Shown here piece after piece: positions 10,662 to 21,786 of a stretch of 64,000 nucleotides of DNA (its first letter is position 1; every line of letters begins with the position of its first letter). The position numbers and the translations under genes were made by a program. The notes under the pieces were generated by a model. It ran no database searches, was not told the DNA's origin, and worked only from the letters and a program-made list of their open reading frames with translations. Source of the stretch: Rhodococcus sp. KRD162 (GTDB lineage: Bacteria > Actinomycetota > Actinomycetes > Mycobacteriales > Mycobacteriaceae); the NCBI RefSeq assembly GCF_017168335.1, contig NZ_JABFAU010000005.1:120575-184574 (forward strand), read 5' to 3'.

Positions 10662-11771
10662 TCACCTGGTCTTCGCAGCGACGAATGGCGGCGCGACCAC
10701 CTCGCATCGCAACGCTCGGCCCCGGACGTCCACCTCGACCTCCGATCCCACCTCGGGCGCAGCCTCGGACTCGAGTAGGGCAAGGGCGATCCCCACCTTG
10801 AGCGACGGCGAGAAAGTACCGGACGTCGTCGTTCCGATCCGCTGCCCCGACACCCGTACTTCGAGGCCCGGCCGGAGCACACCGCGGTCGAGAGCAACGA
10901 GCCCGCGCAGCACTCGCGTCGGTCCGCTCGCTTTCTCCGCAGCGAGCGCCTCCTTGCCCCAGAACGCGTCCTTCTTCCAGCCGATCGCCCAGCCGCATCG
11001 TGCTTGCAGGGGCGAAATGTCCAGTGCGAGTTCGTGTCCGTGCAGCGGGTATCCCATCTCGGTGCGCAGTGTGTCTCGTGCTCCGAGCCCGCACACCTGC
11101 CCGCCGCGGGATCGCACAGCAGCCATGAGCGCGCGGAACAACGGCTCGACCTCTGCCGCCGGTGGGATCAGTTCGTATCCGTGCTCGCCGGTGTAGCCGG
11201 TTCGGCACACCCGTACCGGCACCGAGTTCCACGTCGCATCCTCGAACGCCATGTAGTCCATGTCGGTCGGCAGACCCAACTCCTGCAGTACATCTGCCGA
11301 TACCGGTCCCTGTACCGCGAGGACCCCGAAGTCGCGGTGCTGGTTCACCACCGACACCCCGGCTGGTGCCTGCGCCGCCATCGCCGCGACGACATCGGCG
11401 GTGTTGGCGGCGTTCGGGACCAGGAAAACCTCGTTCTCGGAGACGTAGTACGCGATCAGGTCGTCGACGACGCCACCGGATTCGGTGCAGCACAAGGTGT
11501 ACTGCGCCTTACCCGGCCCGATCCGATTCAGGTCGTTGGTCAGCACCGAGTTCACGAACGCGGCAGCGCCGGGTCCGGTCACCGAGGCCTTGCCCAGATG
11601 CCCGACGTCGAAGAGGCCGACGGCCTCTCGTACTGCCGTGTGCTCGACGACGACTCCGGCATACGACACCGGCATGGTCCAACCGCCGAAAGGCGCGAAT
11701 GTCGCGCCCAATTCGGTGTGCACGGCGTGAAGTGGTCCCTCGATCAGCTCGGTGTCGGTCATGGCGGTCAC
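10662..11771 (-). CDS. gcvT: Aminomethyltransferase, glycine cleavage T protein
   Basis: About 366-369 residues. Transfers the aminomethyl carbon from lipoyl-H protein to tetrahydrofolate, releasing ammonia. Family motifs present are [34 protein letters not shown] and [20 protein letters not shown]. Two starts are possible: GTG at 11771 or ATG at 11762; neither has a strong ribosome-binding site. Its lipoylated partner proteins depend on the lipB/lipA genes 6 kb downstream. It is divergent from the aminopeptidase gene. Confidence 0.92.
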   Translation of the reverse strand: MTAMTDTELIEGPLHAVHTELGATFAPFGGWTMPVSYAGVVVEHTAVREAVGLFDVGHLGKASVTGPGAAAFVNSVLTNDLNRIGPGKAQYTLCCTESGGVVDDLIAYYVSENEVFLVPNAANTADVVAAMAAQAPAGVSVVNQHRDFGVLAVQGPVSADVLQELGLPTDMDYMAFEDATWNSVPVRVCRTGYTGEHGYELIPPAAEVEPLFRALMAAVRSRGGQVCGLGARDTLRTEMGYPLHGHELALDISPLQARCGWAIGWKKDAFWGKEALAAEKASGPTRVLRGLVALDRGVLRPGLEVRVSGQRIGTTTSGTFSPSLKVGIALALLESEAAPEVGSEVEVDVRGRALRCEVVAPPFVAAKTR

Positions 11772-11879
11772 GCTAGCTCACATCGCGGCCGTTGCGGGCC
11801 CGGCAGACCGACTGCACCCCTCGACGAGTCGTCACTAGGATCGAGGTACGTACACGTCAACCCCTACAGGAGCAGCCAC

Positions 11880-13403
11880 GTGCCTTCCCCCTCGACGCCT
11901 TCCCGCACCCTCGGACCCGACCTGGTCCTCGCGGGCAAGCTCGGTAAGAAAGTCGACGTTCTCGTCGTCGCGCTGAGTACCAGTGATGGCGATCTCGAAC
12001 TCGCCATCACCGACGACATCGCCGACGATGCCGTTGCCACTGCGCTACTCGACGCTTTCGAGTCCGTCGGTGCCACCGGCAAGGCCGACGAACTGGTGCG
12101 CATTCCGGCACCATCGGGCCTGTCCGTGGACAGCGTGCTGGCCGTCGGCCTCGGTAGTGCAGGCGACATCGACAGCGAGCGGATCCGCCAGTCGGCCGGA
12201 ACCGCAGCCCGGGCGCTCAAGGGCGTCGACACGGCCGCGACGACGTTGTCGGCTCTCGATCTCGGTGCGGCCGCGGAGGGCTTCTTTCTCGGCGCGTATC
12301 AATTCACCGAGTTCAAATCGGCATTGTCGGCACCGAAGTCCGACGCACTTCCGCTTGCTCGCGTCGAGCTGCTCGTCCCCGACACCCGCTCCAAGGAAGC
12401 CAAGAACGACCTGGCAAGGTCGCTCGCCATCGCCGAATCCGTGGCTGTGGCACGAGATTTCGTCAACACCCCGCCGAGCCATCTCTATCCGGAGGAGTTC
12501 GCGGCGCAGGCCAAGGCGCTGGGTACCGCTGCAGGCTTGAAGGTCGAGATCCTGGACGACAAGACGCTGGAGAAGGACGGCTACGGCGGCATTCACGGCG
12601 TGGGCAAGGGTTCCTCACGCCTGCCGCGACTGGTTCGGCTGACGCACTCGGGCGGTAAGCGAGGCGCGAAGAAGGTCGCTCTGGTGGGCAAGGGAATCAC
12701 GTTCGACACCGGCGGCATCTCCATCAAGCCCGCTGCGGGCATGGAGAACATGACCTCGGATATGGGAGGTGCCGCTGCGGTCGTCGCGACGGTGATCCTG
12801 GCCGCGAAGGTCGGTCTGCCACTCGATGTGATCGCGACCGTCCCGATGGCCGAGAACATGCCCTCGGGCACCGCTCAGCGTCCGGGCGATGTACTCACAC
12901 AGTACGGCGGCATCACCGTCGAGGTCATCAACACCGACGCCGAAGGCCGTTTGGTGTTGGCCGACGCGATCGTGCGTGCCTGCGAGGACGATCCGGATTA
13001 CCTCATCGACACCGCGACACTGACCGGAGCTCAGGTGGTCGCGCTCGGTAATCGAACGCCGGGGGTCATGGGTACCGACGATTTCCGCGACCGGGTCGCG
13101 GCGATTTCTCGGGCGATCGGCGAGAACGGCTGGGCTATGCCGTTGCCGAAGGAGATTCGAGGTGAGCTCGATTCCAAGGTGGCCGATCTGGCGAATGTCA
13201 CCAACGGCAGAGCCGGGGGAATGCTGGCGGCGGCACTGTTCCTGAAGGAATTCGTCGCCGACGGAGTCGAATGGGCTCATATCGATGTCGCCGGCCCGGC
13301 GTACAACACCGGTGGGCCATTCGGGTACACCGGCAAGGGCGGCACCGGAGTTCCGGTACGGACGATGTTCGCGGTCCTCGAGGACATCGCCCAGAACGGC
13401 TGA
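11880..13403 (+). CDS. pepA: Leucyl aminopeptidase, M17 family
   Basis: A 507-residue cytosolic metallo-aminopeptidase that removes N-terminal residues from peptides. The C-terminal catalytic domain carries the metal and active-site motifs [16 protein letters not shown] and [13 protein letters not shown]. The GTG at 11880 is chosen because AGGAG lies seven bases upstream and the product begins at the family N-terminal domain. The open frame continues far upstream, but that part is antisense to gcvT and has no domain. It corresponds to Rv2213. Confidence 0.92.
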   Translation: MPSPSTPSRTLGPDLVLAGKLGKKVDVLVVALSTSDGDLELAITDDIADDAVATALLDAFESVGATGKADELVRIPAPSGLSVDSVLAVGLGSAGDIDSERIRQSAGTAARALKGVDTAATTLSALDLGAAAEGFFLGAYQFTEFKSALSAPKSDALPLARVELLVPDTRSKEAKNDLARSLAIAESVAVARDFVNTPPSHLYPEEFAAQAKALGTAAGLKVEILDDKTLEKDGYGGIHGVGKGSSRLPRLVRLTHSGGKRGAKKVALVGKGITFDTGGISIKPAAGMENMTSDMGGAAAVVATVILAAKVGLPLDVIATVPMAENMPSGTAQRPGDVLTQYGGITVEVINTDAEGRLVLADAIVRACEDDPDYLIDTATLTGAQVVALGNRTPGVMGTDDFRDRVAAISRAIGENGWAMPLPKEIRGELDSKVADLANVTNGRAGGMLAAALFLKEFVADGVEWAHIDVAGPAYNTGGPFGYTGKGGTGVPVRTMFAVLEDIAQNG

Positions 13404-13414
13404 TCGTCTCGGTT

Positions 13415-13444
13415 CGTGCGTGCGGAAAGGTGTCCGCACGCACG
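13415..13444. terminator. Stem-loop terminator between pepA and a convergent small gene
   Basis: A perfect 12-bp stem (cgtgcgtgcgga and its complement) with loop aaggtg. It begins 11 bases after the pepA stop and ends 7 bases before the end of the convergent minus-strand gene, so it can serve both transcripts. Confidence 0.75.
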
Positions 13445-13451
13445 GGCGAGA

Positions 13452-13793
13452 TCAGAGATCTCGCTGCTGCTGTTCGCGCTTCTTGATGACCTTCTGGCGG
13501 GCGTCGTGATCGCGCATGCGCTGGGGGTAGCCGGTCTTGCGAACGTCGTACACCGGGATCTTCAGGTCGGATCCGACCTTTCGTACATATTTTTCATCGA
13601 GTGGCCGACGCGTCCATTCGCCGTCGTTCGCGATCAGCACGACGGTCAGTGGAGTGACCGTCGTCTTGGGTTCGACGTAGGCCTCCACACCGATTCGGGT
13701 GGCGCTCCAATCGGCCAGGTACTGGGCAACCGACCCCTCCGGGGCCCGTTTCGCGCCTCCGCCGCTTCGCTTGAGTCGATCGAACAATCCCAC
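13452..13793 (-). CDS. Small conserved actinobacterial protein, function unknown
   Basis: A 113-residue protein starting MGLFDRLKRSGGG. The GTG at 13793 has GGAC five bases upstream and gives a compact N-terminus, while the longer reading has low-complexity sequence. The middle (VEAYVEPKTTVTPLTVVLIANDGEWTRR) looks like a beta-rich fold, and the C-terminus is very basic and Gln/Arg-rich. Similar small proteins sit beside the leucyl aminopeptidase gene in related genera and are sometimes annotated as oxidoreductases, for which I see no cofactor motif. Confidence 0.65.
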   Translation of the reverse strand: MGLFDRLKRSGGGAKRAPEGSVAQYLADWSATRIGVEAYVEPKTTVTPLTVVLIANDGEWTRRPLDEKYVRKVGSDLKIPVYDVRKTGYPQRMRDHDARQKVIKKREQQQRDL

Positions 13794-14171
13794 GAGAACG
13801 TCCTTTTCTAGCGGCCGATGGACCACCGGTTCTGGTGTCCGAATGTTGTTACTCACCAGTTTGCCAGGCGTGTTGCACGCCCTAGGGGAACGGCGGGGCG
13901 ACAACAATGGAAGGATGACATTAGAGGGTTCAGCTCTCTTGATAGTGAACCAAGGCTCGTGAAGTGAGTAAGTGAATTGCCGAGAGGGAGTGTCTGCGTG
14001 GGCGCTGTGTCGAGCAGAGCACGCTCGACCGGTGCCGTGTGCACCGGTGCCTCCGTCGGACGGAATCACGCAACTCTCGTCCATGAACCCTGTTCCGCCA
14101 GCACAATGGTCTACGACCACAAGTCGTAAGAACTACATCACCCGCATACAACTGTCGAGGAGTCAACAGAC
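13794..14171. other. Non-coding leader upstream of the E2 acyltransferase gene
   Basis: 378 bases without a convincing gene. A small inverted repeat (ggcgtg and cacgcc around a 3-base loop) lies at 13867-13881. The end carries GAGGAG about 10 bases before the ATG at 14172. It presumably holds divergent promoters for the flanking genes, but I cannot point to a specific promoter. Confidence 0.4.
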
Positions 14172-15926
14172 ATGGCCTTCTCCGTCCAGATGCCAGCTCT
14201 TGGTGAGAGCGTCACCGAGGGAACTGTCACGAGGTGGCTCAAACAAGAAGGCGACACCGTCGAAGTCGACGAGCCATTGCTCGAAGTCTCCACGGACAAG
14301 GTCGATACCGAGATCCCGTCGCCTGCTGCCGGTGTTCTGACCAAGATCGTCGCTCAGGAAGACGACACCGTCGAGATCGGTGGTGAGCTCGCTCAGATCG
14401 GTGACGCAGACGAGGCTTCCTCGTCCGACGCACCGGCCGAGGAAGCCCCCGCTGCCGAGGAGTCGGCATCCGAGGAGCCCACGCCCGCAGCCGAGCCCGA
14501 GCCGCAGGCCGAGCAGGAAGCGCCCGCGTCGAGTGCGTCGTCCGACTCGTCCGGATCCGGCACGCCGGTGACGATGCCCGAACTGGGCGAGTCCGTCACC
14601 GAAGGCACCGTGACTCGGTGGCTCAAGGCGATCGGTGACGAGGTTGCCGTCGACGAGCCTCTGCTCGAAGTGTCCACCGACAAGGTCGACACCGAGATCC
14701 CGTCCCCGGTGGCCGGAACTCTGCTCGAGATCTCCGCCGAGGAAGATGACACCGTCGCCGTCGGTGGCCAGCTCGCCGTCATCGGATCGGGATCGCCGGC
14801 CGAGAAGTCCCCCGAGCCCGAGCCCACCCCGGAGCCGAAGGCCGAGGAGCCGAAGAAGGAGGAGCCGAAGAAGGAGGCTCCCAAGCAGGAAGCTCCGAAG
14901 GCCGAGCCGAAGCCGGAGCCCAAGCAGGAAGCTCCCAAGGCCGCTCCCGCCAAGGAGTCGGCATCGTCGGGTGAATCCACCCCGTACGTCACTCCCCTGG
15001 TGCGCAAGCTGGCATCGGACAACGACGTCGACCTGTCGAGCGTCAAGGGCACCGGTGTCGGTGGACGCATCCGCAAGCAGGATGTGCTCGCTGCAGCCGA
15101 GGCCAAGAAGGCTCCGGCAGCACCCGCCGCCGATGCTGCACCTGCGGCTGCGTCGAAGCCGGCCGCACCGGCCACAGCCGGTGTACGCCCGGAGCTGGCG
15201 CATCTTCGCGGAACCACGCAGAAGATCAACCGGATTCGCCAGATCACCGCGAAGAAGACACGCGAGTCGCTGCAGACCTCTGCTCAGTTGACGCAGACGT
15301 TCGAGGTCGACGTGACGAAGATCGCCGGTCTGCGCACCAAGGCCAAGGCGAAGTTCGCCGAAAACGAGGGCGTCAACCTGACGTATCTGCCGTTCTTCGC
15401 GAAGGCGGTCGTGGAGGCCCTCAAGGCTCACCCGAACGTCAATGCGAGCATCAACGAGGACGCGAAAGAGATCACGTACCACGCTGACGTGCACCTCGGC
15501 ATTGCCGTGGACACCGAGCAGGGTCTGCTCTCCCCCGTGATCCACAATGCGGGTGATCTCTCGCTGGCCGGGTTGGCACGGGCGATCAACGACATCGCGA
15601 CCCGCGCACGTTCGGGCGGCCTGAAGCCCGACGAGTTGTCCGGTGGCACGTTCACGATCACCAACATCGGTAGCCAGGGTGCGTTGTTCGACACCCCGAT
15701 CCTGGTTCCGCCGCAGGCGGCCATGCTCGGCACGGGCGCGATCGTCAAGCGTCCTGTGGTCGTCAAGGACGACTCGGGCAACGAGTCCATCGGTGTTCGC
15801 TCGATGTGCTACCTGCCGCTCACCTACGACCACCGACTTGTGGACGGAGCCGATGCGGGACGCTTCCTGACCACGATCAAGCAGCGTCTCGAAGTGGCAT
15901 CGTTCGAGGCCGATCTCGGCCTGTAG
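14172..15926 (+). CDS. sucB: Dihydrolipoamide acyltransferase (E2), two lipoyl domains
   Basis: A 584-residue E2 core subunit of 2-oxoacid dehydrogenase complexes. Two lipoyl domains cover about residues 3-76 and 132-205, with lipoyl lysines Lys43 and Lys171, both in [17 protein letters not shown] long Pro/Glu/Lys/Ala linker follows, then an E3-binding domain near 270-310 ([20 protein letters not shown]). The catalytic acyltransferase domain ends with [12 protein letters not shown]. It corresponds to Rv2215 (DlaT), which serves pyruvate dehydrogenase and peroxynitrite reductase in M. tuberculosis, so sucB is the annotation symbol rather than a proven substrate. The lipoylation genes follow directly. 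Confidence 0.93.
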   Translation: MAFSVQMPALGESVTEGTVTRWLKQEGDTVEVDEPLLEVSTDKVDTEIPSPAAGVLTKIVAQEDDTVEIGGELAQIGDADEASSSDAPAEEAPAAEESASEEPTPAAEPEPQAEQEAPASSASSDSSGSGTPVTMPELGESVTEGTVTRWLKAIGDEVAVDEPLLEVSTDKVDTEIPSPVAGTLLEISAEEDDTVAVGGQLAVIGSGSPAEKSPEPEPTPEPKAEEPKKEEPKKEAPKQEAPKAEPKPEPKQEAPKAAPAKESASSGESTPYVTPLVRKLASDNDVDLSSVKGTGVGGRIRKQDVLAAAEAKKAPAAPAADAAPAAASKPAAPATAGVRPELAHLRGTTQKINRIRQITAKKTRESLQTSAQLTQTFEVDVTKIAGLRTKAKAKFAENEGVNLTYLPFFAKAVVEALKAHPNVNASINEDAKEITYHADVHLGIAVDTEQGLLSPVIHNAGDLSLAGLARAINDIATRARSGGLKPDELSGGTFTITNIGSQGALFDTPILVPPQAAMLGTGAIVKRPVVVKDDSGNESIGVRSMCYLPLTYDHRLVDGADAGRFLTTIKQRLEVASFEADLGL

Positions 15927-16018
15927 ACCACCGGCGAATCGCGCGTCTCGAGTAGCCTCGTGGTAGCGCGACACATTCGCATCGGAGTCTCGACCAGTGA
16001 GGCACGAACCGTGCAGAC

Positions 16019-16052
16019 CCGGGGCATCATTCGTTCGCGAATGATGCCCCGG
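16019..16052 (+). terminator. Terminator after the E2 gene
   Basis: A perfect 15-bp stem capped by the stable tetraloop TTCG and followed by GTTTGC. It lies 93 bases after the E2 stop codon and 27 bases before the next start codon, so it separates the E2 gene from the epimerase-lipB-lipA run. Confidence 0.85.
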
Positions 16053-16078
16053 TTTGCGTCAAGGAGGCTTTCGTTCAC

Positions 16079-16969
16079 ATGCGCGTAGTCATTGCAGGTT
16101 CATCCGGATTGATCGGCACAGCTCTGGTCGCGGCCCTGCGGGGCCGAAGCCACGATGTCACTCGACTCGTTCGGCGATCGCCCGCCGGACCCGACGAGTC
16201 GCAGTGGGATCCGGCACGCGGCAGCATCGACTCGGCCACGCTGCACGGTGCCGACGCGGTCGTCAATCTCTGTGGTGTCGGCATCGGCGACAAGCGATGG
16301 TCCGGCGCGTACAAACAGTTGATTCGCGACAGCCGCATCGCCCCGACCGAGGTACTCGCCGGGGCTGCCGCCGACGCCGGTGTTCCGACGCTGATCAATG
16401 CCAGCGGGGTCAACTTCTACGGCGACACCGGCGATCGGGTCGTCGACGAGACCGCACCCGTCGGCGACGGATTTCTGGCCGAGGTCTGTCGCGATTGGGA
16501 GGACGCCACCTCTGCAGCGTCGACGGCGGGGGTGAGAACGATCATGCTGCGTAGCGGTGTGGTGCTCTCGCAACGAGGGGGGATGCTGGGCAAGCTTCGC
16601 CCGCTCTACCTGTTTGCTCTCGGCGGCAGGCTCGGCAGTGGTCGCCAGTACTTCCCGTGGATTTCGTTGGCGGACGAGATCGGTGCCATCGTCCACGGCA
16701 TCGAGAACGACACTCTGCGGGGACCGGTCAACATGGTCGGCCCGACCCCGGTGACCAATGCTCAGTTCAACAGTGCGATGTCGCGTGCAGTGCACCGACC
16801 TGCACCGTGGGTGGTCCCCGGTTTCGCTCTGAAGGCAGTCATCGGCGAGTTCGCCGAGGAGGCCATCCTCACCGGCCCGCGCGCGATTCCCAAGGCCCTG
16901 GAGGACGCGGGTTACTCCTTCGAGCACAACACCGTCGGTGAGGCACTGCGAGTGGCTGTGGGTAGTTGA
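16079..16969 (+). CDS. TIGR01777-family NAD-dependent epimerase/dehydratase-like protein
   Basis: A 296-residue SDR-fold protein. The N-terminal Rossmann motif is IAGSSGLIGTAL, and the middle shows NASGVNFYGDTGDRVVDE, the YfcH/TIGR01777 signature that replaces the usual YxxxK. A C-terminal DUF1731-type segment ends near HNTVGEALR. The substrate is unknown. AAGGAGG lies 10-15 bases before the ATG. It sits between the E2 and lipB genes, as Rv2216 does, so a link to the lipoylation block is possible but unproved. Confidence 0.85.
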   Translation: MRVVIAGSSGLIGTALVAALRGRSHDVTRLVRRSPAGPDESQWDPARGSIDSATLHGADAVVNLCGVGIGDKRWSGAYKQLIRDSRIAPTEVLAGAAADAGVPTLINASGVNFYGDTGDRVVDETAPVGDGFLAEVCRDWEDATSAASTAGVRTIMLRSGVVLSQRGGMLGKLRPLYLFALGGRLGSGRQYFPWISLADEIGAIVHGIENDTLRGPVNMVGPTPVTNAQFNSAMSRAVHRPAPWVVPGFALKAVIGEFAEEAILTGPRAIPKALEDAGYSFEHNTVGEALRVAVGS

Positions 16970-16990
16970 CGCGGCGTACCGTTCCGCATC

Positions 16991-17770
16991 ATGAGTGACT
17001 CGAACTCTTCGTCGACCCGAGTATCGGCACGCGCGAGCACAGAACCTGTCGTGGTGCGTGAACTGGGCAGCGTCGAGTACTCCGAGGCGTGGGCTCTGCA
17101 GCGCGAGCTGGCCGATGCCAGGGCCGACGATGCCGGCCCCGATACCCTGCTGCTGCTCGAGCACCCGTCCGTCTACACCGCTGGGCGGCGCACTGCCGAG
17201 GAAGATATGCCGAGGGACGGCACACCCGTCGTCGAGGTCGACCGCGGCGGCAAGATCACCTGGCACGGTCCCGGCCAACTGGTGGGCTACCCCATCGTCA
17301 AGCTCGCGCAGCCCATCGACGTCGTCAAGTACGTGCGCCGCATCGAGGAGGCGTTGATCTCGGTGGTGTCCGGGTACGGCATCACGTGCGGGCGTGTCGA
17401 CGGCAGGTCCGGGGTGTGGCTCGCCGCCGAGACTCGTGACGGTGTCCTGCTCCCCGAGCGCAAGATCGCCGCGATCGGGGTCCGCGTTCAACGCGGGGTG
17501 ACCCTGCACGGGTTCTCGTTGAATTGCAATGCCGCCATGACCGGCTTCGATGCGATCGTCCCGTGCGGCATCGCCGACGCAGGGGTGACATCTCTGTCGC
17601 TCGAGCTCGGCCGAGAGGTCACGATCGCGGACGTCACCGCGGCGGTCACGGAGGCCGTTCTTGCGGCCCTGGACGGTTCCCTGCAGGTGCGAGACCACGA
17701 CATCGAGCATCGGTCGACGGCAGGCGCGATGATCAACCCGCAGTTCACCACCGTCCGCTTCGGCGCGTAG
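16991..17770 (+). CDS. lipB: Octanoyltransferase LipB
   Basis: Transfers octanoyl groups from acyl carrier protein to lipoyl domains, the first step of lipoate assembly. The 259-residue protein has the family motifs [29 protein letters not shown] and [23 protein letters not shown], the last holding the catalytic cysteine. lipA begins 10 bases later on the same strand. Clients in this window are the two lipoyl domains of the E2 enzyme. Confidence 0.94.
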   Translation: MSDSNSSSTRVSARASTEPVVVRELGSVEYSEAWALQRELADARADDAGPDTLLLLEHPSVYTAGRRTAEEDMPRDGTPVVEVDRGGKITWHGPGQLVGYPIVKLAQPIDVVKYVRRIEEALISVVSGYGITCGRVDGRSGVWLAAETRDGVLLPERKIAAIGVRVQRGVTLHGFSLNCNAAMTGFDAIVPCGIADAGVTSLSLELGREVTIADVTAAVTEAVLAALDGSLQVRDHDIEHRSTAGAMINPQFTTVRFGA

Positions 17771-17780
17771 CATCGTTTCT

Positions 17781-18794
17781 GTGACTGTGGCCCCAGAAGG
17801 ACGCAAGCTGCTCCGCCTCGAGATCCGAAACGCGGAGACCCCCATCGAACGCAAACCCAACTGGATCAAGACGAAAGCCAAGATGGGCCCGGAATACTCC
17901 GAGCTCAAGGGTCTTGTGAAGCGTGAAGGTCTGCACACGGTGTGCGAGGAAGCCGGCTGCCCCAATATCTACGAATGCTGGGAAGATCGCGAAGCGACCT
18001 TCCTCATCGGCGGAGAGCAATGCACCCGCCGATGCGATTTCTGCCAGATCGACACCGGCAAGCCGGAGGATCTCGATCGCGACGAGCCGCGCCGGGTGGC
18101 CGAGAGCGTCCAGGCCATGGGTCTGCGCTACTCCACCATCACCGGAGTCGCTCGTGACGATCTGGCCGACGGTGGCGCGTGGCTGTACGCCGAGACCGTG
18201 CGGTTCATCAAGAAGCTGAACCCCAACACCGGCGTCGAGCTGCTGATCCCCGACTTCAACGCCAAGCCCGATCAGCTGGCCGAGGTCTTCTCGTCCCGTC
18301 CCGAGGTTCTGGCGCACAACGTCGAGACCGTGCCGCGCATCTTCAAGCGCATCCGTCCGGCCTTCCGGTACCAGCGGTCGATGGACGTCATCACCGCGGC
18401 CCGTGACGACGGTCTGGTCACCAAGTCCAATCTCATCCTCGGTATGGGCGAGACGCCCGAGGAGGTGCAGGAAGCCATTCGCGACCTGCACGAGGCCGGC
18501 TGCGACATCCTGACGATCACTCAGTACCTGCGGCCGTCGCCCCGCCACCATCCAGTCGAGCGGTGGGTCAAGCCGGAGGAGTTCGTCGAGCACTCCGACT
18601 ACGCCACCGAAGTCGGCTTCGCCGGTGTGTTGGCCGGACCATTGGTTCGCTCCTCCTACCGCGCCGGACGCCTGTATGCACAGGCGATGGCGCATCACGG
18701 TCGGGAACTACCCGAGAGCATGAGCCACCTGTCCGACGGCGGTGAGGCCTCTCAGGAGGCCAGTTCCTTGATGGCGCGACTGGCTGGTCGCTGA
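17781..18794 (+). CDS. lipA: Lipoyl synthase LipA (radical SAM)
   Basis: Inserts two sulfur atoms into the octanoyl chain. The 337-residue protein has the auxiliary-cluster motif [12 protein letters not shown] and the radical-SAM motif CTRRCDFC. The downstream RSSYRAG motif supplies the serine ligand typical of the family. The GTG start at 17781 places the N-terminus as in mycobacterial homologs. Two 4Fe-4S clusters are needed, so it is a likely client of Fe-S carriers such as ErpA. Confidence 0.95.
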   Translation: MTVAPEGRKLLRLEIRNAETPIERKPNWIKTKAKMGPEYSELKGLVKREGLHTVCEEAGCPNIYECWEDREATFLIGGEQCTRRCDFCQIDTGKPEDLDRDEPRRVAESVQAMGLRYSTITGVARDDLADGGAWLYAETVRFIKKLNPNTGVELLIPDFNAKPDQLAEVFSSRPEVLAHNVETVPRIFKRIRPAFRYQRSMDVITAARDDGLVTKSNLILGMGETPEEVQEAIRDLHEAGCDILTITQYLRPSPRHHPVERWVKPEEFVEHSDYATEVGFAGVLAGPLVRSSYRAGRLYAQAMAHHGRELPESMSHLSDGGEASQEASSLMARLAGR

Positions 18795-18855
18795 CACTCG
18801 TTCCCAACCCGGAGTGGTGCACGTGAGCGTCGGCACAGGACGTATCCTGTGAGTT

Positions 18856-19611
18856 ATGGCGAACGGCAGTAAGGCTGGCAAAGCAGGCAAGCCCAGCAAG
18901 GAAGCAAAGGCCGCCGCGAAGGCGGCTCGGCGAAAGGCATCGAAGGAACGGCGCAGTCAGCTGTGGCAGGCCTTCCAGATGCAGCGCAAGGACGACAAGG
19001 TTCTCCTTCCGCTGATGATCGGAGCGGTGCTCGGGCTCGGGCTCGTCGGCTTCTTGATCGGTCTGGCTTTCGACTTCCAGTGGTTCCTTCTCCCCATCGG
19101 CCTGTTGCTCGGCGTTCTGGTCGCCTTCATCATCTTCGGTCGTCGGGTGCAGAAGACGGTGTACAAGAAGGCCGACGGTCAGGCCGGTGCTGCTGCGTGG
19201 GCATTGGACAACCTGCAGGGTTCGTGGCGGGTCACCAATGCGATCGCGGGCACCACCCACCTCGACGCCGTGCACCGCGTGATCGGCAAGCCCGGTGTCA
19301 TTCTCGTTGCCGAGGGAGCACCGCAGCGTGTGAAAGCACTACTGGCTCAAGAGAAGAAGAAGACCGCCCGACTGGTGGGCGATACCCCGATCTACGACGT
19401 CATCGTCGGCAACGAGGAAAACCAGATTCCGTTGTCGGGCCTACAGAAGTACCTGTCGAAGCTGCCGAAGAACATCGACGGCAAGCGCATGGACACCATC
19501 GAGTCACGCCTGGCGGCACTGGGCACCAAAGGTGGCCCGGCGATGCCCAAAGGGCCCATTCCAGGCGGTGCCAAGATGAAGGGTGTGCAGCGGACGATGA
19601 AGCGTCGCTGA
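18856..19611 (+). CDS. DUF4191 membrane protein
   Basis: A 251-residue protein with a Lys/Ala-rich N-terminus (about residues 1-45) and two adjacent membrane helices near 55-74 and 78-98. A soluble C-terminal domain follows, with VIGKPGVILVAEGAPQRVKALLAQEKKKTAR. It matches Rv2219 in order. Function is unknown; the C-terminal domain resembles those of membrane-bound, possibly nucleotide- or lipid-interacting proteins, but no catalytic motif is seen. Confidence 0.8.
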   Translation: MANGSKAGKAGKPSKEAKAAAKAARRKASKERRSQLWQAFQMQRKDDKVLLPLMIGAVLGLGLVGFLIGLAFDFQWFLLPIGLLLGVLVAFIIFGRRVQKTVYKKADGQAGAAAWALDNLQGSWRVTNAIAGTTHLDAVHRVIGKPGVILVAEGAPQRVKALLAQEKKKTARLVGDTPIYDVIVGNEENQIPLSGLQKYLSKLPKNIDGKRMDTIESRLAALGTKGGPAMPKGPIPGGAKMKGVQRTMKRR

Positions 19612-19631
19612 CGCCCGATCTCTGCCCGTAG

Positions 19632-19672
19632 CAGCCCTGGTGCGACCCGTCAGCGGGTCCGCAGCAGGGCTG
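19632..19672. terminator. Nested stem-loop at the convergent DUF4191/RDD junction
   Basis: Outer arms cagccctg and cagggctg enclose inner arms gaccc and gggtc. The structure starts 20 bases after the DUF4191 stop and overlaps the last codons of the convergent RDD gene. It is a plausible terminator for the plus-strand transcript. Confidence 0.5.
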
Positions 19673-20114
19673 TTCCCGTTGCGCGGTCGTGCATCCCGCG
19701 GCCGTCCATGTCGGTGATCACAGCCGGAACCACGAACAGCAGAATCAGTTGGCGAACCAGTGCGCGCACGAAGCCGACCCGGGCATGAGCGTCGATGCGA
19801 CCCACCTGGATACCGACGATGAACTGGCCAGGGGTGAACGAGAACAACGAGACGCTCACCAGTCCGACGACGAACCACACCACGAGCACGATCGTCGAGA
19901 TCAGCCCGCTGGTGGTGTAGCCACCCAGAATGAGCGAGGCCACGCCGGTGGCCATCGTCCAATCCAACAGCAACGCCAGGATTCTGCGCCCGGCACCTGC
20001 AAGTGCGCCGACCCCCTGTTGGGGCAGGCCGAGTTCTTCCCCGCGAAAGTTCTGTGGTTCGCGGGGATTCGCGGCCGCCGGTCCGGACAACCAAGACCCT
20101 GTCATTCGTGCCAT
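19650..20114 (-). CDS. RDD-family membrane protein
   Basis: A 154-residue protein with three hydrophobic segments. The RDD signature is split between RRILALLLDW at the start of helix 1 and PGQFIVGIQVGRID in the loop before the last helix. Start MARMTGSW at 20114 is preferred; the longer frame to 20213 adds no conserved sequence and would cover the glnA1 promoter region. It sits directly upstream of and divergent from glnA1, as Rv2219A does. Function is unknown; some RDD proteins are reported sodium/proton antiporters. Confidence 0.8.
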   Translation of the reverse strand: MARMTGSWLSGPAAANPREPQNFRGEELGLPQQGVGALAGAGRRILALLLDWTMATGVASLILGGYTTSGLISTIVLVVWFVVGLVSVSLFSFTPGQFIVGIQVGRIDAHARVGFVRALVRQLILLFVVPAVITDMDGRGMHDRATGTALLRTR

Positions 20115-20195
20115 GATTTCCAGGATAGGCGCGGCCGGGCTCATGGAGAAAAATGCGGACGTACTGTTGTTCGTGCCGCTCGTGAACCAGGACGC

Positions 20196-20211
20196 GTAAC
20201 ACGGGCGAAAC
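20196..20211 (+). promoter_or_regulatory. Candidate GlnR binding site upstream of glnA1
   Basis: The sequence gtaac-n6-gaaac matches the published actinobacterial GlnR consensus gTnAC-n6-GaAAc at every fixed base. It lies 71-86 bases upstream of the glnA1 start codon. GlnR control of glnA is established in mycobacteria and Streptomyces. No transcription start can be placed from sequence. Confidence 0.6.
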
Positions 20212-20281
20212 ACGAGCTTGACGGGCGGGCAACACCAAGTCCATAACGTCAGTTCGACGGACTCAACAAAGGAGCAAAAGC

Positions 20282-21718
<1,437 letters not shown>

Positions 21719-21737
21719 TCGACCTGTAGGCCCTGAC

Positions 21738-21786
21738 CTGCGGACGGTGTGAGCACACAGCCCCTCCGTCCGCAGTCAGTCCGCAG
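21738..21786. promoter_or_regulatory. Left attachment arm: integrase-type repeats and replacement terminator hairpin
   Basis: The octamer gtccgcag occurs directly at 21768-21775 and 21779-21786 and inverted at 21738-21745. The inverted copies form a perfect 10-bp stem (21738-21747 with 21766-21775) around an 18-base loop, suited to terminate both glnA1 and the convergent integrase gene. The 12-mer cctgacctgcgg at 21732-21743 recurs inverted at the right end (31405-31416). The block ccctccgtccgcag at 21762-21775 recurs directly at 31334-31347. These are probable arm-type integrase sites. Confidence 0.6.

Noticed and set aside
11004-11879. N-terminal extension of the leucyl aminopeptidase frame
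   Set aside because: It is antisense to gcvT, and a good ribosome-binding site and family start lie at 11880.
14800-14950. Tandem-like repeats in the E2 gene
   Set aside because: They encode the Pro/Glu/Lys interdomain linker of the acyltransferase and need no other explanation.
14163-15974. A 603-codon open frame antisense to the E2 acyltransferase gene
   Set aside because: The Leu/Gly/Arg-rich product mirrors the low-complexity linker of the E2 gene and is not a real protein.
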